From positions 1,550,001 through 1,614,000 of the forward strand of contig CAJNOJ010000001.1 of NCBI GenBank assembly GCA_905250025.1: 64,000 bases of DNA. Reading direction: 5' to 3'. A program made the translations under genes and the position numbers. Positions 57,712 to 64,000 of the stretch are shown here, piece by piece (the stretch's first letter is position 1; the number at the start of each line of letters is the position of its first letter). This DNA comes from Adineta ricciae. Its lineage: Eukaryota; Rotifera; Eurotatoria; Adinetida; Adinetidae. Below the pieces are notes generated by a model. It was not told the origin of the DNA, searched no databases, and saw only the letters and a list, made by a program, of their open reading frames with translations.

Positions 57712-60097
57712 ATGTTTTCTAAAGCATCAAAAACGAAAATGCTCAACAGCGAGGATGATCGTATATTTAGTTTCATCAATCCACGTCATCGTGCACGATC
57801 AGCTGCACATTTGCTTACACCTGACATGGCTAGTGCAAGATCTGCGCCTTCGAATCAAGATCGATCTTTAACGCCTTCATCTACATCGTCTTCATCGTCT
57901 TTGGTCGTGTCGAGCAGTCCAAAGCCGACTTCCTCTTCGTTTCTGAAAGTTTCAATACCGAATGGATCCTCAAACAGTTCGCCATCTTCGTCCGATGATC
58001 TTTTTGTGATGACAATAATCAAAAGTCCATCGATCAGTAGTCAACGCACTCAAACCAATGAACCTGTGGGAACTACAGTTGTGAATGAAGACTTATCCAG
58101 CAATAACAAATTTCTCAAAAGTAAAGTAACAGCAGCATTGAATCATATGAAATATCGTAAGTTTAAGCACAAATCTATTCAGATTTTCTCTACATTGCTG
58201 TTTTATTCTTAGGTTGGGTCGTGAAAATGCGACCAAATTTTCGTACCAGTGAAACACCGATCTACTTTCTTGGTGCGAAGTATGATGGCAGAGAAGGTAA
58301 ATAGAAATTGAAAAACTTCTAATAATTGATTTACTTTGTTAGTCACAACTCATGATGATAATCCTCGTCCACAATCTGACCATTCATATGCAAATTTTTT
58401 GAAATCATTTTCTCAACGAATTTATTTTTCATATCGAAAACAATTTGAACCATTGATAAGTTCTCGAAATGGAGATATCATTACTTCGGATGGTGGATGG
58501 GGTTGTATGATACGTTGCGCTCAAATGTTACTTGCTCAAACATTACTCGTGCATATGACGAATACATTTAATACGACATATTCAAACATTCAAATATCAG
58601 AGAAATGTATGACATGTTCTTGAATGAAATTTTCGATTATTTTGTTGTTTACAAGGTCCAAAACGAAATTCCATCGATTACACACGACACGTAAATCGAA
58701 TCAATCAATACAAACAAATCTATACAGATATCATTCGATTATTCGGGGATCTTCCAAATTTGAGGTGTCCATTTGGCATTCATAGGTTAATTTTTCCTCC
58801 TCTCAATCCTTATAGAGAACTTTTCATTCTATTCGAATAGAATTGTTGAACTTGGCACGTCACATGGCATTCGACCGGGTGATTTTTTCGGACCTGTGAG
58901 TGCCGCTCACTGTCTGAAAGAAGCAGTTCAAGCTGCCATTGAAAGCAAACAAATTCCAGAAATGCTCCGTGTTTACATCAGCCAAGATGCAATTAGTACG
59001 GGTTTTCTCTTCAAAAAAAAAAACAATCCTCTATTGAGACTTTCATGTTTTTTCTTTAGTCTATCGTCAAGATGTCAATGATTTATGTAGTAATCCTTTA
59101 TCAAATCCTAATACTACTAAGAGAACATCGCTTGATCCATCAAGAACAGCAGATCCATCGATACGTTGGTTAACATCCGTGCTAATCCTTGTTCCATTGA
59201 GATTAGGTTTAAATGAACTTGATCTGATCTACGAGAATTACTTAAAAGATGCCCTGAAACTACCGCAAACTGTTGGGATTATTGGCGGAAGTCCTCGTCA
59301 TGCGGTTTATATCGTTGGATTCCAAGATGACAGTTTCATTAATTTCGATCCACATTTCATTCAAACAACAGTGAACGTTTTAGATAACACATTTGATACA
59401 TCGGTAAAATAAAACAATTTTGTATTCAATGTTGTTCACCCATTGTCTTTTTTTTTTCTCTCTAGAGTTATTCGTGTACGGCACCAAAAAAGTTAACTGC
59501 AAAAAAGATGGATCCAAGTTGTACGCTAGGATTCTATTGTCGTGATAAAGCTGACTTTGAAATGTTTTGCGCACAGGTAAATATGCTCTTCCATCTATCA
59601 CTATGAATGGTAAGAAATCTCATCAGATAAAATAGATAAATATCACAGAAAATCAACGATAGTTTTCCGCTCGTTAGAAAGTATCAGGCGATGCTCTAGA
59701 AAAAAAGAGCAAACTGATTAGTTGATGCCAATGAACGGAGATAATAATGCTTTTCTTGTTTTTTTTTTAGTGGAGTCACATCTGTCATGTGGCATCCGGT
59801 GATCGTCGTACGTGTCCCATATTTCGAATCGAACGTGGAACATTTCAAGAAAGTCACTCACGTACGATCAATTCTGATTATCCATTGTTGAATGATGACG
59901 AAGATGTTTTTCTTCGCGTCACCAAATTACCATCATGTAATACATCTCCACTATCAACAGCTAAAAAGCATTTTCTTGTGAATACTTCAACAAATAACAG
60001 CACATTTCGTGACTCATGGGATGATGCCGGTCGATCATTAAATGATAATACTGATGATCGTGTACATTCTCTTTCCGATGATTACGTTTTTCTATAA
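57712..60097 (+). CDS. ATG4: ATG4 cysteine protease (ATG4C/D type) of autophagy
   Basis: Eight exons (57712-58156, 58213-58296, 58343-58606, 58656-58785, 58841-58995, 59060-59403, 59466-59576, 59771-60097) give 619 residues in phase. ATG4 trims and delipidates ATG8/LC3 proteins during autophagosome formation in the cytosol. The peptidase C54 domain shows IYFLGAKYDG, SFSQRIYFSYRKQF and DGGWGCMIRCAQM with catalytic Cys231. FGIHRIVELG, DFFGPVSAAHCL, VGIIGGSPRHAVYIVGF and FDPHFIQ (the Asp and His of the triad) follow. A Ser/Pro-rich N-terminal extension of about 130 residues is typical of ATG4C/D rather than ATG4A/B. The extreme C-terminus, SDDYVFL, fits an LC3-interacting motif (acidic then Y-x-x-L). 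It is followed on the same strand by the ZDHHC gene. Confidence 0.95.
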
Positions 60098-61288
<1,191 letters not shown>

Positions 61289-63578
61289 ATGTCACCACAC
61301 TCATCACGACTGCAAGTGGTGACAACACCATCATATGTGTCAGATGTCGATGTCAAGACTAAACTAAAATCTCATCATCGCCGTTCGCAAAAAGCTTGTT
61401 CGACGGAACGTCTTCCGGCTCTATTCGCTTGGCTACTTCTTCTAAGCACTTCGTTTACGTACTGGATCTGTATTCTCCCAGAGATCATTATTCTTTTACC
61501 ATCGTTTTATTTATTGCTTCTTTTCCATTGTTTTTTATTTGCGCTACTATGTGGCAATTTTGTACTTGCAACTTATATGGATCCAGTAAGGCATATTTCT
61601 GTGAAATCTTATTATGAATACGGAAACATTGGTTTTAGGGTGTTTACGAACAATCTACACAAAAAGAACATTCAGATGTGAGCTTCTATACACGTCCATC
61701 GAAACGAAAAGGAGCTACTGATACAGATGACGACGACGATGACGCATATGAACCTCAAGCACGACTTGTTTATATTAATGAAGGTAAAAACTATCTGTTT
61801 TAGTGCAGTTCTGTACTTCTGTCTGTTAAATTTAGGCCCCATTCAGATGAAATATTGTCGGACTTGTAAATTATTCCGGCCACCACGATGTTCGCATTGC
61901 TCAATTTGTGAACGATGTATTGATGTAAGTTGAAACGTATTGACGAGCAACGAGTATTCTCTTTCAATGGATTTTTTTGACGATCGAGTACCGTATAAAA
62001 TGTAAAGTTGTATTGTTTTGATTTCATACTTATACATTATTCGATACCTTATACATCGAGTAACAAATAGAAATCCGATCCATTTACCTTCGTAAATGTA
62101 TTTCTGACAACATTGTGCATAGAACGACATATTGATGTTCCTCAGCATGAATTTTTCATTGCAAAATTTTCTTTTAGACATTCGATCATCATTGTCCTTG
62201 GTTGAATAATTGTGTTGGTATGTAATCATATGAAAATGAGCTTGATCTTGTTTTATTCTTCGACTCTTCATTCTTTAGGTCGTCGTAATTATCGTTATTT
62301 CTTTCAATTTTTATTTTTACTCTGTGTCCATATGACATTCATTTTTGTATTTTGTTTGTACTATGTACTTCGTGGTCGTCACCGACAAGTGCTCACATCC
62401 AATATGGTGACTGACGCCTATGATTCGCTAGTTCCGACGAGTGAAACTGATATATTAACAACAACTGTTCTTTCTAAAACGATGTTCATTGGCTTTTCGG
62501 ACTATCGATTCATTATTTCCATTGTTCTACTCATACTCGTTGGTCTCCTAGCAATTCCAATATTTGGTCTAACTGGATTTCATGTGTATCTTGTTGCACG
62601 TGGTCGCACAACAAATGAACAAGTCACAGGAAAGTTTCGTCAGCAAGGCGATGTGTTCACGAAAGGACTTATTCGAAACTTTGCCCATCTCCTATGCCAA
62701 CCTTTATATCCTCAATTGAAAGCGCCTAAACCTAAACGGTACAATGTTGCGTTATTTGAAAAAATGGCCTATGAAAATTATCGTCTACCAAATGGCAAGA
62801 CGAAATCGTCGAAGAAAACTGCTACAAAAGTTGTCTACGAAGTGACTAAGGAAGAAGAACAAAAACGACCCAAACGAAAAAAGAAAAGAGTTGTACGAGA
62901 TGAAAATGGAGGAGAGATAAAACCAAAACCTGCTATACATGTGAATCCACTAGATGAAAATGGTAAATCTACTTTCCTTATCTTTCTTGACAGTTTCTCA
63001 AAGCAATCTTTTTAGTTGCAAAACATCGAACAAAACCATCTTCTAATAAACCAATAAAAATTCCTGAACAGCAGGTAAGCTCTCGTTGAACATGCTGAGA
63101 ACTAATATCAAATTTCAATCGTCTCATTTCATAGCCAACATCGTCAAGTTCGCAATTATCCTCGTCATCATCATCTCCAATTCAACCGATCAAGACTCAA
63201 TCGAAACCGAAGACAAATCTTCCACGAACTCTATCAAATGTTTCATTATCATCACGTTATTCCTACGATAACATGGACGAGAACGAAGAATACATTTTCG
63301 ATATTCATGGTCATCGTCAACGACCCACTCCTGGCACACCTAATGATTATCTTACAAAAGTTAATCATACGAAGAGAATGAATACAATCAATAGTGATCT
63401 TCAAGGTGACACAGCATCCACCACTAGTGCTATGACGCTCCGTACAGAATCCTATCGGCAAGCGCATCCACTTCAATCCTTTGCTTTTGATTATCCCAAA
63501 CAACCACTACTGTCTCAGTCGTCTTCAAAAAAAGATAATTCACACGCACCTAATAAACATTATGAGATCTCTGTTTGA
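61289..63578 (+). CDS. ZDHHC5/8: ZDHHC5/8-type S-palmitoyltransferase
   Basis: Seven exons (61289-61585, 61639-61783, 61836-61924, 62178-62217, 62279-62962, 63016-63074, 63135-63578) give 585 residues in phase. Four membrane helices flank the cysteine-rich domain: two in exon 1, and in exon 5 [20 protein letters not shown] and [20 protein letters not shown]. The domain reads [20 protein letters not shown] then [20 protein letters not shown], with the catalytic Cys in DHHC. Enzymes of this group attach palmitate to plasma-membrane proteins. The long cytosolic tail is Lys- then Ser/Pro-rich and ends HYEISV, a hydrophobic C-terminus consistent with the PDZ ligand reported for vertebrate ZDHHC5/8. 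An acidic run ([10 protein letters not shown]) sits between helix 2 and the catalytic domain. The ATG follows a splice acceptor at about 61264. Confidence 0.93.
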
Positions 63579-64000
63579 AGAAAGAATACGTTTGTATTTC
63601 TGTGATTATCATAGCCATTTATTTTTTTTTCTTTAATATTATAATCGTTGAAATAGTTGAAGATTTCTTTAGAGAGTAAAACAAAAGCTATTGTTGTTTC
63701 CTTTTCTTGTTTTTTTTTTGTTACATAAGAATGTTTGTTTGTTTTTTTTTCCTTGTTAGTTAATCGAGAGTGAACGCTTAGGAAAAGCACAGAGCAAGCG
63801 AGAGAAAATGAACATATGTATCTGTATTAATAATCTTCTTTTTTCCTTTTGCTTAATCATCGGTATTTCGCTCACAAAAAAAGCAAATTTCTATTTGTTG
63901 TTTCTTTTCATATTCTCTTTGAAAAAGAGCAAAAAAGCAATGTTCACTAATTCGTATATTTTTTCTTTTCTCTAAATACTAACAACGTCCACGACAGGAT
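63579..64000. other. ZDHHC 3' flank, T-rich
   Basis: Several long T runs and no supported gene up to the window edge. A 76-codon minus-strand frame (63560-63790) is a low-complexity Lys-rich shadow. Confidence 0.5.

Overview
The window looks like nuclear DNA of a bdelloid rotifer (genus not determined). It is AT-rich. Almost all genes are split by GT-AG introns, mostly 45-70 bases long. The gene set is plainly metazoan (talin, centrin, cyclin A, INCENP, ATG4, ZDHHC5/8-type palmitoyltransferase, SR splicing factors). It also has bdelloid hallmarks: a short LEA (desiccation) protein gene, a divergent rhodopsin-type receptor, a decayed fragment resembling a bdelloid multicopy family, and genes that look bacterial or fungal in origin. 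Species-level assignment rests on recalled family knowledge, not on a search.

Layout. 0-5 kb: receptor gene (-) and a relic in a gene-poor stretch. 5-19 kb: intronless TAF1A (+) and a full talin gene (+, about 11 kb). 19-23 kb: disordered protein with an RVxF motif (-), centrin (-), and a small secreted Tae2/Dae2-like amidase (-). 23-27 kb: LEA gene (+) and two tandem DJ-1/PARK7 genes (+). 27-34 kb: an orphan protein (+), cyclin A (+) and a low-complexity orphan (-). 34-39 kb: membrane-anchored P-loop ATPase (-), nucleoside deaminase (+), tRNA-Ile(AAT) (+) and a short INCENP (-). 41-50 kb: orphan (-), QRICH2-like DUF4795 protein (-) and two tandem SR splicing factors (-). 50-64 kb: NWD2-like NACHT/WD40 protein (+), ATG4 protease (+) and ZDHHC palmitoyltransferase (+).

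How the genes fit together. Most are unrelated housekeeping genes. The 22-27 kb block is notable: an anti-bacterial-type amidase, a LEA protein and two DJ-1 proteins sit side by side, all plausibly protective in an animal that survives drying. The second DJ-1 start codon directly follows a splice acceptor about 100 bases after the first DJ-1 stop, which suggests co-transcription resolved by spliced-leader trans-splicing. Exon boundaries were read by eye from GT-AG signals, reading phase and family similarity. Where total phase is consistent I say so; unresolved junctions are named.
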